Below are positions 54,155 through 64,000 of a stretch of DNA of 64,000 bases, one piece after another. The number at the start of each line of letters is the position of its first letter. The first letter of the stretch is position 1. The stretch covers positions 472,793-536,792 of the forward strand of contig NW_006763131.1 of the NCBI RefSeq assembly GCF_000264905.1, written 5' to 3'. The notes beneath the pieces were generated by a model that did not search any database, was not told where the DNA came from, and saw only the letters and a list, made by a program, of their open reading frames with translations. A program made the translations under genes and the position numbers. The stretch comes from Stereum hirsutum FP-91666 SS1. Lineage: Eukaryota > Basidiomycota > Agaricomycetes > Russulales > Stereaceae.

Positions 54155-54300
54155 ATGCGCCATGATCACTGGCAATGCTAGGCTTCCCTCCTCAGAACGC
54201 AATTCCAGAGACAACGTAGAGTCGATGCAGATTAGCGAAAAGCATTCGACCCTCACTCCTCTTTATCGATGTCGTCTATCCCGGGCTCACGATGCATACA
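54155..54300 (+). pseudogene. BTB 2 fragment, tandem duplicate
   Basis: Diverged copy of about 53045-53175 of BTB gene 2, directly downstream of it. GCGCCATGATCACTGGCAAT, GCTAGGCTTCCCTCCTCAGA, CCAGAGACAAC and TTCGACCCTCACTCCTCTTT align in order, ending at TCTATCCCGG. The reading frame is short and no BTB start or end is present. The end of the Crinkler-type gene (minus) overlaps its last bases. Confidence 0.8.
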
Positions 54301-55619
54301 CCATCAGTCCGCTTCAGCCATCTCTTCCAAGTATTATCTTCGGGCTCGGACGCCTGAACGATACGCTTCGCGAGAACTTGGAAGGCCGCACATGGCTGTT
54401 CGACGAGGGTAGTAGTGTCGGTCAGAGCTAAGCACCTCCGGAGCCGGAGGTCGAGCTGATCAGTACGATGAATGGTGGCGCCTTGTTCATCGAAGATGAA
54501 GTAGTACTGAACATTGAATTGGACCGCAGTTGGAAGTTGGTGTTCAAGAAGGTTCAAGAGGGGGTACAGGAGGAAGGCCGTTGTGTCTGGGGGAAAATCA
54601 GTGTTTGGACTCAGGCATAGATGGACGCCGTACGAACCGAATTCTGAGGGGCCCACGATCCCACGCCGATCACTCGCCTCTATCGTCTTGCGTAGGGAAT
54701 GATACTCGGGGGCCACGACGAGGACATCAGTGATTGCTGTGGTTGATAAGAGGGTTCTCCTAATGTCTCCTACTTTCTCGAGGTAGACGTATTGGGATCC
54801 TTCGGGAACAGCGGGGATACCAAGATAAATGCAGCCCGCGCCGTCGATGGCTGAGCCGGACTTCTTGACGTCGTCGAAAATCATAGAAGTCTCGTGGCTG
54901 ATCTCACAGAGTGATATAAAATTGTTTTCGAGGACAATGTTCACCTCGGGGCCTGTTCCTCGGCGCTGGTGTGGCCACGATCGGCCTCAGGTCTTGTTGT
55001 GAAGATTCGTTGCACCCGCGGAGGCCACGCTGCAAGAGCCAATTATTTCAGTAATCGACATGCTAAGCTGGTCAAGTAGCAAGTAACCCACCAAGAAACG
55101 ATTGTTCTCTGGATCTAAGGGCGCCGGCGGGATTCAAGGCATCTAGATTGTAAGAACGTCAAAAACAACCTCAAGAGTTCGTTTGTTCTTTTTGAATACA
55201 GCCCCGGAAATAAACTGACTATTTTGTGGTACGGGAATATTTGGCCGCATGAAAAAGACATGAACTCCGGGGGTGGGCTGCTCAGGCCAGACATTCGAGA
55301 GATCCTGGAGGTTTCTAAGCCGCACGGTCTGTCCTGCATCGTGCATCTGGTTCAGTCGTTCGGTGAGCGAATCTTGTGGTGAAAAATCAATAGGCTCGGG
55401 GAGCTAGACAGGTTCAGAGACGAGTGGAAGAATTAATAACGAAACATTAAACACCGTCCAAAGGTTCAAATCTATCACAGTGATGCCGGGCAGCACATTG
55501 CTCTTCTCTTCGCGAATTCTGTCCTTCAAGTCTTGTACGATGCAGTTCGATGGTATCATAATCTTGAATGGAGCTTCTCCAATCATAAGAGCCCAAATGG
55601 TGAGCGGTGAGGCGTCCAT
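54276..55619 (-). CDS. Crinkler (CRN)-type protein
   Basis: The N-terminal about 100 residues match the Crinkler N-terminal domain, a ubiquitin-like fold known from oomycete effectors and widespread in fungi. Exon 1 has LTIWALMIGEAPFKIMIPS, DLKDRIREEKSNVLPGI and DLNLWT. After an intron with donor GTGTTT, exon 2 has LPEPIDFSPQDSLTERLNQM, then LRNLQDLSNVWPEQPTPGVH and FFMRP. This reproduces the CRN order: conserved Trp strand, (D)LK..I..EK, LxLW, hydrophobic HVFxMRP close. One or more small exons lead to a C-terminal region of about 220 residues (NIVLENNFISLCEISHE, GAGCIYLGIPAVPEGSQYVY, AITDVLVVAPEYHSL) with no domain I recognise. There is no P-loop and no signal peptide. Middle splice sites (about 55150-54960) are uncertain. 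The protein could be nuclear, as other CRNs are; role unknown. It is head-to-head with the MYND gene. Confidence 0.72.
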
Positions 55620-56040
55620 CGTAAATGTGCAATGAAAGGAGGCAAGAACCAGATGAGCGACTCTCCTATTCCAGTCGACGGTGTTTCGGAAAACCATTCA
55701 AAGTCCGCCGGCATTTTGCGCCGAGGTGTAAATCGAGCGAGTCCGCTGCGGGCCGAGTAGGCACTCTCTTTGGCGTACCAGCACAATTGAAGACGAGCGA
55801 CCTTTTCGTACGAATCGTCGGCGCACACCCACTATCTTCAAGTCGACTAGGACACCTATATATGAAGAATTACGGTAAGTCTCTTCAAGGGCGCCATAGA
55901 TCTGGGACCCGACTTGTACCCGACTATCGAGAACAAGGGAATGCCACGTGTTGCCCCTTCCAACTGCGACAGCGCCAGTGTCTGTGTCTTGCCTTCCCAA
56001 CCCTCATTGAGGTCTACTGGTACAGGATTTTCTAGTCCAC
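55620..56040. promoter_or_regulatory. divergent promoter region CRN-type / MYND genes
   Basis: 421 bp between two head-to-head starts. Open frames here have no domain. The spacing suggests a shared promoter region. Confidence 0.4.
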
Positions 56041-57147
56041 ATGGCCATGAATGTTCCCTTTGGCGGGTTCAACATCCGGTGCTATCAGTGTAATGAGCGG
56101 GCGGTTCTTTTCAAGTGCTCTCGTTGCAAGTACGTTGCTCTTTCCCTCATCCCTTCCCATGTTGGTTTCATCCCGATAGCGGCCTTGTCGCTCTTTGACC
56201 CTTGAAAACTTTCACACTGATATATACCTGACGTATCTCTTTAGAGTCTCTAGATACTGCTCCGTCGAATGTCAGAAGACTGCCTGGCAGACGACTCACA
56301 GGTTCATTTGCACTCCGCACGCTATCACTGGTGGTATGGACGCTATCAATGTTCAGGTTACATCGGCCAAGTCTTTCTGGGATCACTGGAGATACTCTCT
56401 GGAGGTCTGGATGTTCTTCGCCCTTGATTACGGGAACAGTCCAGCGGACTATCTGACTAGGCACTGGTGAGTTGCGCATGCAATCTTCGCTCTTATTCCA
56501 ATGTACAACGTTGACAAAGCTGGCTTTTTTTCCAGCTTTGTACTCGACTTGGAGCGAAGAGACATGGAAACTTCGAGATTGAAGCTATACGCCGTGAGTG
56601 CTCACCTCTCTTATCATGGAACCGAATAGTCTCTCTCCCACTGACATCGATATAAATAACACACAGGTCAAATCCGCGTCTTTTATGGCGCACGCAGATT
56701 TCGAGAGAATAATGCACCGCATACTTCCCCTAGATGAGGGTCTTCGCAATTCAGTAGTCAACAGAGCCTTCGGTCCTTGGGTCACCCCACTGGAAACCGT
56801 CATCCGCTACTGCATCATCTGTGAAGGCGTATTCCTTGGAGGCATGCAGGAATTGCCCTTCCTGGAGAGTTACCTTCGAGAAAACGGGAAAAGGGTAGAC
56901 TTGGGCGAGATGAGGTCGACGACGAAGGGGAGATTACTCTCGCGGAGGTTGCAAGAGGGATATGAGCGCGCGCTCATGTCTCAAGTAGATGGGGGAAACT
57001 GTAAGTCTTTTCCGGAACAGTGGTCATTGCGCTGACAGCTGACGATGCTTGTCGTCGATACCAGTGGACGGATATCTGATTCATTACGAGGTAGAGAACC
57101 AGGCCGCGCTCAAAGTGATAGACATGAATAGTGGGCCTGCTGAATGA
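56041..57147 (+). CDS. MYND zinc-finger protein (261 aa)
   Basis: Five exons (56041-56129, 56245-56466, 56536-56593, 56667-57000, 57065-57147) join to 261 residues. The MYND finger is at residues 12-48: CYQCNERAVLFKCSRCK, then VSRYCSVECQKTAWQ and HRFIC. This is the full C-x2-C, C-x2-C, YC-x3-C, H-x3-C zinc ligand set used for protein-protein contacts. The remaining 210 residues are mostly helical, with no SET or other named domain (SFWDHWRYSLEVWMFFALDY, DFERIMHRILPLDEGL, SYLRENGKRVDLGEMRS). Agaricomycetes have many such short MYND proteins of unknown role. The first in-frame Met of exon 1 is used. Confidence 0.88.
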
Positions 57148-57476
57148 TAGAACCGCCTAATGCTGTGAATGTCTCTTGTCCTTTCTACTTAGATATTGTC
57201 AATAGGCTCGTTGAATATGGTGGCACGACCAGTCCTCTTGCTTTGCAGTTAGGGACCATGCGCGAAATTCTTCGTCGTCACACCCATTTTATCATCGGCT
57301 TTGTGTTGAGTGTTTCACTACTCTAAGTTCATTCGGATAGTGAGGATGATAGTAGTACTACATATTCAAATTGTTGAAACGAGAATTGTCAAGATATATT
57401 GTATCCTGCTGGGCTCATGGGCGAATATCCGTCCTTACGTCCCTCAATTCGAACACATAACACAAGCAAAATACAG
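57148..57476. other. convergent intergenic spacer
   Basis: A 329-bp tail-to-tail spacer between the MYND gene and F-box 8; no gene. Confidence 0.45.
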
Positions 57477-59135
57477 CTAGCCTTGGACAATCGTCTCTCC
57501 CATGGTCCACCGAAGTACACCATGCTTTTCTGCGATGCCGGAATCTACCACTTTGCGCCTCACCTCTCGCCTGACATCCTTCCCAAGACATATTACCAAT
57601 TCCCGAAGTCGTTTGCCCCCATTTTCCTGACGGGCCTTGAAAGCACCCAGGATGTTGTCCAATGTTGCCGTAACGAAGGCGGAACAGTGGTTTTTGTTCA
57701 CGTGTAACACGAGCATTTGAAGGAGTGGAAGAGGGATTTGGCCACTTTGGTGGGGAACGCGTTGCATAACGAACTCGGTAACAGTCTCGATCGCTACGAG
57801 CCCTATCAACCGGAGACGCGTTAACTGAGTGAACTGATCAAAAGCGGGGAAGAGAGTCGACGACTGGTACGGTAGGTTGTGAACTCGAAGGTTGAGAACG
57901 AAACTCTCGATACGTCTACATCCCACGATCAGGAGGAGGCCCACCGAGCACTGGGTTATAAGAGGATCGGATTCCGACCTACTCATGTAACGCCCAGACA
58001 TGATCAGAGCACCAGGCTCTAAATGAGGGCCTTGCGCCTCGGGAAATAGGCATGTGTTGTGCGGAGAGCTGCTTTCCACGGATGAATTACATGAAACGGC
58101 AATTTGTCCGTTGTAATTTAGAGAGCCTTTCGGACCCATATCATCGAGCTGAAAAGTGACTCGTCGGAAAGAGGCGATTCCTTGGCGTTGCCGATTATCA
58201 AGGTAGGTTGAAACTGCCATGATATCTCTGACCACGAGAGAAAATATGAGGTTTACGCAGAGATTGGCGTTAAACTGGATGACGGAGTCCAGATGCGCGA
58301 TGGCAGTGGATGGAATATGCTGAGTGAATGATAATATCTTAAGATGAGGAAGGGAGACAGGCTGTGCAGGTGGCGTCGCAGTGTCAGCATTGAACATGAA
58401 GCTTTGGAGAGTCAGAACTTCCAGATTTGGAAAATGTCCGAGCAGAGCGCGGATGTCAATGAGAGAGGTGGGTGGGAGAACCGGGACATGAAATTCCGTT
58501 AAATTGTCGAACGTCTGCGTGTGCAAACAGGGCAATTTAATTCGAATTCGCGGGAGCCTGAGCCAGACTAGTTTCTTGGGGAGGGACGAAAGAAACTGAT
58601 CGTCGATTGCGATGTCAGTGTCCTGAGACGTTCTGAAAATGGGTAAGATGTCATAGTCGAGTATCGACAAGATATTGTTGGGGTTCTGAGACTCTGAGAA
58701 GGATTTAAGGAGGAGGCCAAGTAACTGGTCGTCGTCCGTACGGACGACGAGGTTACGGATGCGATGGACATGGGCCAGAATGCTAGAGAAGGAAGATGAC
58801 AACTCGGTCGAGTGTATGTGCTGAACCTGTAAGGCCATCTCCCGAGAGTGCTCGAGCATAAATTCCGTGAGGGACGTGTGTCGGGAAGATATAATCTCGG
58901 TCCACATTTGCGCGGATGAAAGAGCGACAGCGCGCCACCTATTGCACACGTGTATGATGCTGAGCCAAGTCCAATCGCGCATCGTGTCGGTGATGCTCGT
59001 GTGGGCAGGCCGTAGCAGAAGAAAAATCTGGAGCAGGAGTTCGGTGGCGAGCCTGGATATAGGCGCATGGGGCGAATAATACACAACCTGCACCGAAGAA
59101 TAAGGAGGGGCAGCTGCAGAGAGAGCGTCGTCCAT
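57477..59135 (-). CDS. F-box-like protein 8 (552 aa)
   Basis: Intronless F-box-like protein of a second subfamily. The domain is at about residues 25-110: ISRLATELLLQIFLLLRP, then DWTWLSIIHVCNRWRAVALS, SAQMWTEIISSRHTSLTEFM and LEHSREM. Downstream LRR-like segments include LPKKLVWLRLPRIRIKLPCL, HFPNLEVLTLQSF, VSLPHLKILSFTQHIPSTAI and LPLLQMLVLHVNK. The Met at 59135 (MDDALSAAAPP) is chosen; the same frame is open upstream without an ATG-led leader of note. The closest relative in the window is the truncated gene at 63337, on the other side of the kinase and in opposite orientation. No Cys/His signature at the C-terminus. Presumed Skp1 adaptor. Confidence 0.9.
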   Translation of the reverse strand: MDDALSAAAPPYSSVQVVYYSPHAPISRLATELLLQIFLLLRPAHTSITDTMRDWTWLSIIHVCNRWRAVALSSAQMWTEIISSRHTSLTEFMLEHSREMALQVQHIHSTELSSSFSSILAHVHRIRNLVVRTDDDQLLGLLLKSFSESQNPNNILSILDYDILPIFRTSQDTDIAIDDQFLSSLPKKLVWLRLPRIRIKLPCLHTQTFDNLTEFHVPVLPPTSLIDIRALLGHFPNLEVLTLQSFMFNADTATPPAQPVSLPHLKILSFTQHIPSTAIAHLDSVIQFNANLCVNLIFSLVVRDIMAVSTYLDNRQRQGIASFRRVTFQLDDMGPKGSLNYNGQIAVSCNSSVESSSPHNTCLFPEAQGPHLEPGALIMSGRYMSRSESDPLITQCSVGLLLIVGCRRIESFVLNLRVHNLPYQSSTLFPAFDQFTQLTRLRLIGLVAIETVTEFVMQRVPHQSGQIPLPLLQMLVLHVNKNHCSAFVTATLDNILGAFKARQENGGKRLRELVICLGKDVRREVRRKVVDSGIAEKHGVLRWTMGETIVQG

Positions 59136-59797
59136 GTTGGTTTTGCTTTGGCGATAGTGGGTTGTCGGTAGCAAAGTGGTATCTACTTAGAATGTCTGAG
59201 GTCGGTCAGAGGACAGCTCGAGGATATGACGGCTGAGAGGAAAGACAACAGGCGTGGCTGACTACGGCTGACCACCGCAGCAGCTGCAACCCGATCGCGA
59301 GTTTCAAACTCAGACAAAAGACCTGCTCCAATTTTACTTCCCGCGCAATACATGGCACTATTGAAGCGGGCTACTCCCAGGCTGCACTTGGTCATTTTGT
59401 AGCGCAGCTGGCGGAGACAGCGCTCCCCAGCCTGAGTCTGCCGGCCCAGAATACTTAGATTTACCTAGATTCTGGGTAGCGAAACCTCGAGTTGTTGCTT
59501 GTGTGAATCTGCAAAAGGCAAACAACAAGAGGCCGGATACATACATTGATTTCTGTTTAGCACTATATACTCTGATCAAGCCGTGAGTATGCAACTAGGT
59601 TATACTACACACTGTCACAAGAATAACGATTCTTAATCATAATCATAAAAGGTCGTCAACATCAAGATAAGTCTGATCGCGCACACCAGCTTTCCCCCTC
59701 CTGCGTGAATTCCACACGAAAAAAATGTCAAACAAACTGCAAACCTTATTAAAGAAAAGTCCCACCCACTCTATCGGTCCGTTCAAATACTCCCATA
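59136..59797. other. intergenic spacer
   Basis: A 662-bp spacer between F-box 8 (5' side) and the kinase (3' side). No gene was seen. Confidence 0.45.
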
Positions 59798-62700
59798 TTA
59801 TCTGAGATGCATCTTCCTGAACAGACCACCCAATACACCGTCCGCCTCCGCACTGGCCCCGCCACCGCGGCCATCATGGCTACTCACATGTTCGTGCTGT
59901 AGTCCACTCTTCTTCCCGGCCTTTTTCCGCCTGGCCGGCCTCTCATCCTCGCTTCCGAAATCAAATGATCCTGGCATCCTCCTCTCATCCTCGGAGTCTT
60001 CTTCTTCCTCATCCTCCTCGTAGTCTCTAGAAACACCAATGTCCGATGGCTTGAAAGTAGCCTGTGTCGGCGTCTTCCCCACGACCTCATCCTCCAGGAT
60101 CGGTTTCCCCACCTTCTGCACCTCATTCTCGTCCTCTCTCTTCAACTTCTTCGCCTCCCACGCCTCCCTCACCTGCTCTCCACTCCCACCCTCTCCATCC
60201 GGTCCCGTAACCCTCACATTCGCGTTCTCCCCCGGATGCTCCCCTCCCAACCCTCCTCTCGCATAATCCACCGACTTCACGCTCTCACTCCCTTTACTTT
60301 CCTTACTCTCTCTACTATCCCTCCACCCACCCTCGTCCTCGTCCTCACTAACCCCACCAGCCCCAGCCCAGCCCCCGCTACTCCTCGTGTCCGACTCGTC
60401 CCTCCCACCAGGCGTCAGAGGTCTCCTCGCAGCGGGTGACTTCGATCGTGATGCATTGCGAGCGCTGATGCTGAAGCGCTGGATGGCCTGTACGGAGGCG
60501 ATGGCGGATTTCCAGTGTTGACGTGGGTTAAAGTTTTCGCGCAGACCGGAGAGATCGTGCGTTGTTGAAGCTTCATGGGTTGTTAGCCACTGCGAAGAGA
60601 TTAATGTCAGTAAATAGTAAACAGATTTTGCATGATAGGGGATAGGGTAGAGGTTCGTACAGGATGTTGGAGGGCCTCCGCTGCCGTAGGCCTCTTGTTC
60701 GGATCGGGATCGAGCAGTTTCTTGATGAAGTCTTTCGCTATTCGCGCAACGCCGCGCCACCGCCACGCAGATCGACGGAAGTCAGCATCTACATCCGGCT
60801 TCGGCGGGCGGAGTAGAGAGAGCAGGGTGGTGAGAAGCCTGCGTACCCTCATCAGAAACGTTCTTCCAGTACCGTTCATGGAAATTGATCTTCGCCTCCG
60901 TTGTCTCTTTCACTAGCTGCTTGACGTCGTCCGACCGGAACGGTGAGTAACCGCAAAGGAGAACGTAGGTGATGATTCTTGCATTCCAATTCCAATCGCA
61001 TCCAAATTGAATAACAAGTGAGTGACATAGCAAAACAGATGAGAAAGTGAGACGTACCCAGTGGACCACAGATCCACAGCCTTTCCATGCCCCTTCTTGT
61101 TCAACACCTCTGGTGCTACGTATCCGAAACTGCCAGCCAGCGACATGAGCTGTTCTTCGGAAGAGTGTAGATGCTTTGCGCTGTGGACAAAAAGTAAGCC
61201 TTTCAGCAAGGGGGATCATGAAGACAGGCGAGACTCACATCCCGAAGTCGGCGATAACGATGTCGGAGTCTTTGTCGCGGGTGCGGTAAAGGATGTTCTC
61301 GGGTCTGTGGGATACGATGGCGCACGATGAGTCCGCAAGGAAATAACTGTGAATGGACTTGATACATACTTGAGATCGCGATGCACTATATCATGCTCGT
61401 GTAGATACTTCACCCCATTCAACACGCTCCTAAATCTCCAACGTTAGTGCACTTTATTCCATGGCTCGGGCATGGGCGTAACGCACCGAACAACTCCCAC
61501 CGCATCTGACTCCGTGAATTTGCCCCTCTGACAGATCCGCTCGAATAGTTCGCCACCCGTTGCAAGTTCGAACGAGAGATAGTACTTCGTGCGTGACTCG
61601 AACCATTCATAGAACTTAACCTGGTAAGGAAATCGAGGGGTGAGTTGGAGTGAAGTCAGGAAGGGAAACGCGAATACTGCATTCGAACGAGAAGCCTGTC
61701 AGAGGAGCATCATCCTGAAATGCTCAATGCCAATCATGACTATGACGTCTTTTCTAGACGCTCTCAGGTCGCGAAATGACATCTGTGTGGCCTATGTCTG
61801 TGCATAGCCTTACCGGATATCGTGATGCGATTCGAGTTGTGAGAACAGATGGGCAGAGTCGACCGTGGCATAGACTGCATGGGCACACGAACACGGAATG
61901 GACGCTATCGCGAGGGTAAGCGTTGCCAAGCGACTGCGTAGCTTGGCACACCAACCCCACCCTCTTGCGTGCATGCAAATTCCGAAGAAACAGAGAGCAA
62001 AAAGTATGGAGGAAACTCACGATATTTGGATGATCCAAACCCTTCAATACCTCCATCTCTCCCCAGACGCTCGACTCATTCCCCTTGACCTTCTTCTTCG
62101 GGATGACCTTCAAAGCAACTTCTCTGGTCATATCCTGAGCCTTACCGGCCTTTGACGTCTTGTTCGACGCAGCAGACCCGATCGAGGATGTGGAAGACGA
62201 TGAGGAAAGAGAGGGCGAAAGTGGAGGACGATGAAGAGAAGAAGTCGGCGAAGTGGACGGAGACGGGGACGTGGAAGACGTGGAGGAGGATGAAGACGGC
62301 GGCGCGAGGGATGATGCGGCTGCGCCACGGAGGGCAACATTGATTTGTTCGGGTGGTACATGCCATGTTGCGCGCTGTATGAAAAAAGAGGGATGTTAAG
62401 TACAGTGATGTGCTTGTCCCGGAACGACGTGAGTCTACAATGCGCTGGCTAAGAAGGCCTTTAAGAGATGTCCCTCTGCCCGCAAAGTCGAGACGCAGAC
62501 TTCGTGAGAATAGGGGATAGCAGTCCCACCCCTTGTAGTTTAGGAGAGTCGTGGAGTTCTGCAAGATACCACTTTGTACACGACATCTCCACACACTGCG
62601 GATATCTAGGGTGGAACATATGGATGGCTAGTGAAGTTATCCTCTCCTTCCGTGGTCAGCACGGCTGCACTCCAAAGGCATAAAAACTCGTCGAAATTCG

Positions 62701-62994
62701 TGTTGTTCCTGTGAAAGCTACCGAGTGCTCGATGTCCAAGTTCACTGATAAAACGCAAGCGATCGCGCTCTCCGTGTATTGCCACCCACCAGCATTGTCT
62801 GAGCTAGTGTTTATCTCCCTCGCACACCCTCTCTGCATCACGCACTATACTTGCCACATTTAGAAAAGAGACAAACGCACCATGACTTTACCAAAAGTCC
62901 CCGTGCCGAGCACATCTTTAACCTCGTACTGTTTCTTCTTTGTGAACGATGCTGGCTGAGGCAGCATCGCATTCGAGATTGCCGACAGATTCAT
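59798..62994 (-). CDS. CAMK-type Ser/Thr protein kinase
   Basis: Calcium/calmodulin-dependent-kinase-like protein of roughly 610 residues in about nine exons. Kinase motifs in order: glycine loop [15 protein letters not shown] (residues 23-37), ATP lysine in [34 protein letters not shown], catalytic loop [16 protein letters not shown] (split by an intron after DLK), IADFGIAKH, activation segment [34 protein letters not shown] and [18 protein letters not shown]. All catalytic residues are present. The N-lobe carries a Ser/Pro-rich insert of about 70 residues between the glycine loop and the ATP lysine. After the kinase domain, [20 protein letters not shown] may be the autoinhibitory/calmodulin-binding helix. 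A long acidic disordered tail rich in Glu/Asp/Ser follows. The Met at 62994 is used; an intron precedes it. Related to CMK1/CMK2-type or RCK2-type fungal kinases. Confidence 0.92.
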
Positions 62995-63336
62995 CTTCAA
63001 CGACTGGCTGTCTGATGAGCAATAAAAACAGTGAGACAAAAGACCAAAAATACGGAAGATGATAGACGGATGGAGGAGAAGCAAAGCACAGCCCGCCTTG
63101 GTTCAGTTACGAAATCAAAGCAGGCACGAGGCATGACGCGCCTTCGGTGCCTGGTTGATCCCTTCCTCTTTCGTTTGTCTGCATCAAACTCCGACGCAAA
63201 AGGTCGAGCACTCCTTCGTTACAACCACCATCATCTCTAGCACTACATCCTAGGGAGTTATTTTTGACAATACGGTGAGTCAATTTTTATCAATACGGCT
63301 AGTCTTATGTTCAAGCGAAGGTAGTACGTCGACAGG
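62995..63336. promoter_or_regulatory. divergent promoter region kinase / F-box 9
   Basis: 342 bp between two head-to-head starts. Two short direct repeats of the form CAATACGG(T/C) occur at about 63268 and 63289. No gene was seen. Confidence 0.35.
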
Positions 63337-64000
63337 ATGGCTTCCTCCACCCCCAACACTCAGCGTTTTGCAGCACAGTCTGTGATCCAACAACGTCGAG
63401 GACCTATCGCCATGCTCGCGAACGAGATCTTGCTCACGATTTTTTTACTCCACCGACCAAGCCACTCGAATGATGCCGTGGGCGATTGGACTTGGCTGAG
63501 CATCATTCACGTGTGCAAGAGGTGGCGCGACATAGCTCTTTTGTCCGCCCAAATGTGGACGGAGATCATTTGCTCTCGACATACCTCTCTTACAGAGTTC
63601 ATGCTCGAGCATTCTCAGAATATGCCTCTTCTCATCTGCCACACGCACGCTCCCAAGCTGCTACCGTCTTTCCGTAGCATCTTATCCCGGGCGAATCGCA
63701 TCCAGAACGTCACCGTCCGCGCAGAAGACGGCCAGTTGCTTGATCTCCTTCTTAAATCGTTCTCGACAAGCCCCGAAAATATACTTTCGGTGTTTGATTA
63801 TGATATCCTACCGATAAACCACGCAGAGTGGCACGTCAGCGATGGCACACTTAACGAGCAGTTTATATCACAGCTTCCCAAGAGACTGGTCTGGCTCAAG
63901 CTCCCTCGCATTCGAGTTATATCGCCATTCATGCAGGTACAGACGTTCGACAACCTGACAGAATTCTTGGTGAAGGTTGTTCCACCAACTTCTCTTGCCG
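63337..64000 (+). CDS. F-box-like protein 9 (partial, runs off the window)
   Basis: Open frame from ATG 63337 to the last base of the window, so the C-terminus is missing. The F-box-like domain is at about residues 22-100: GPIAMLANEILLTIFLLHRP, then DWTWLSIIHVCKRWRDIALL, SAQMWTEIICSRHTSLTEFM and LEHSQNM. The following segments (LPKRLVWLKLPRIRVISPF, QTFDNLTEFLVKVVPPTSL) align with F-box 8 over their whole length, so the two are close paralogues in opposite orientation around the kinase gene. No stop or intron was seen in the 221 codons available. Confidence 0.9.
   Translation, partial: MASSTPNTQRFAAQSVIQQRRGPIAMLANEILLTIFLLHRPSHSNDAVGDWTWLSIIHVCKRWRDIALLSAQMWTEIICSRHTSLTEFMLEHSQNMPLLICHTHAPKLLPSFRSILSRANRIQNVTVRAEDGQLLDLLLKSFSTSPENILSVFDYDILPINHAEWHVSDGTLNEQFISQLPKRLVWLKLPRIRVISPFMQVQTFDNLTEFLVKVVPPTSLA

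Noticed and set aside
1..64000. Bacterial-type operons, CRISPR arrays, phage genes
   Set aside because: All recognised genes are eukaryotic with spliceosomal introns; no regularly spaced repeats were seen.

Overview
This window is nuclear DNA of a filamentous basidiomycete, most likely an Agaricomycete. The housekeeping genes are split by many short introns (often 45-90 nt) with GTRNGT donors and YAG acceptors. Intergenic spacers are small, and the dominant gene family is the long, intronless F-box-like protein with the core CPTLFRxLLVCxRWR typical of mushroom-forming fungi. No bacterial, phage or CRISPR feature is present. Exon structures were worked out by eye from splice sites and reading frame, so individual boundaries may be off by a few bases. 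There is no transcript evidence.

Layout. 0-5.3 kb is a compact housekeeping block: an Mpv17/PMP22-family membrane protein (minus), the Qb-SNARE Vti1 (minus), and prefoldin subunit 6 (plus), the last two sharing a divergent promoter. 5.3-14 kb is a rearranged segment. Two tandem F-box paralogues (minus) each sit next to a decayed copy of the 5' region plus exon 3 of the neighbouring Mpv17 gene. After the second copy comes a decayed copy of prefoldin exon 2, then a BTB/POZ gene. 14-22.5 kb holds three more F-box genes. 23.3-26.7 kb has an Old Yellow Enzyme family reductase and a very small tail-anchored protein, probably Tom6. 27-29.8 kb has a foldback repeat and a sixth F-box locus broken by one frameshift.

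29.8-34.6 kb is gene-poor and carries the second of two 108-bp palindromic elements; the first is at 14.2 kb, and both have 3-bp target duplications. 34.6-42.4 kb contains a conserved but uncharacterised multi-exon protein, a GPI-anchored fasciclin protein, an FKBP pseudogene and a dimeric alpha/beta-barrel protein. 42.7-44.6 kb is an F-box locus with a nonsense codon at a conserved tryptophan. 45.8-52.3 kb is a large TBC-domain protein whose two GAP catalytic fingers look lost. 52.8-57.1 kb has a second BTB gene with a duplicated fragment behind it, a Crinkler-type protein and a divergent MYND zinc-finger gene. 57.5-64 kb has a CAMK-type kinase flanked by two closely related F-box genes, the second cut by the window end.

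Reading as a whole. At least nine F-box-like loci and two BTB loci (both classes are substrate adaptors of cullin-RING ubiquitin ligases) lie within 64 kb, interspersed with single-copy housekeeping genes. The cluster is growing and decaying at once: tandem copies, a lost start codon, one frameshift, one nonsense codon, and local gene fragments carried along with the copies. Four of the F-box proteins share a C-terminal C-x3-CH-x2-C signature that I do not recognise as a named domain.
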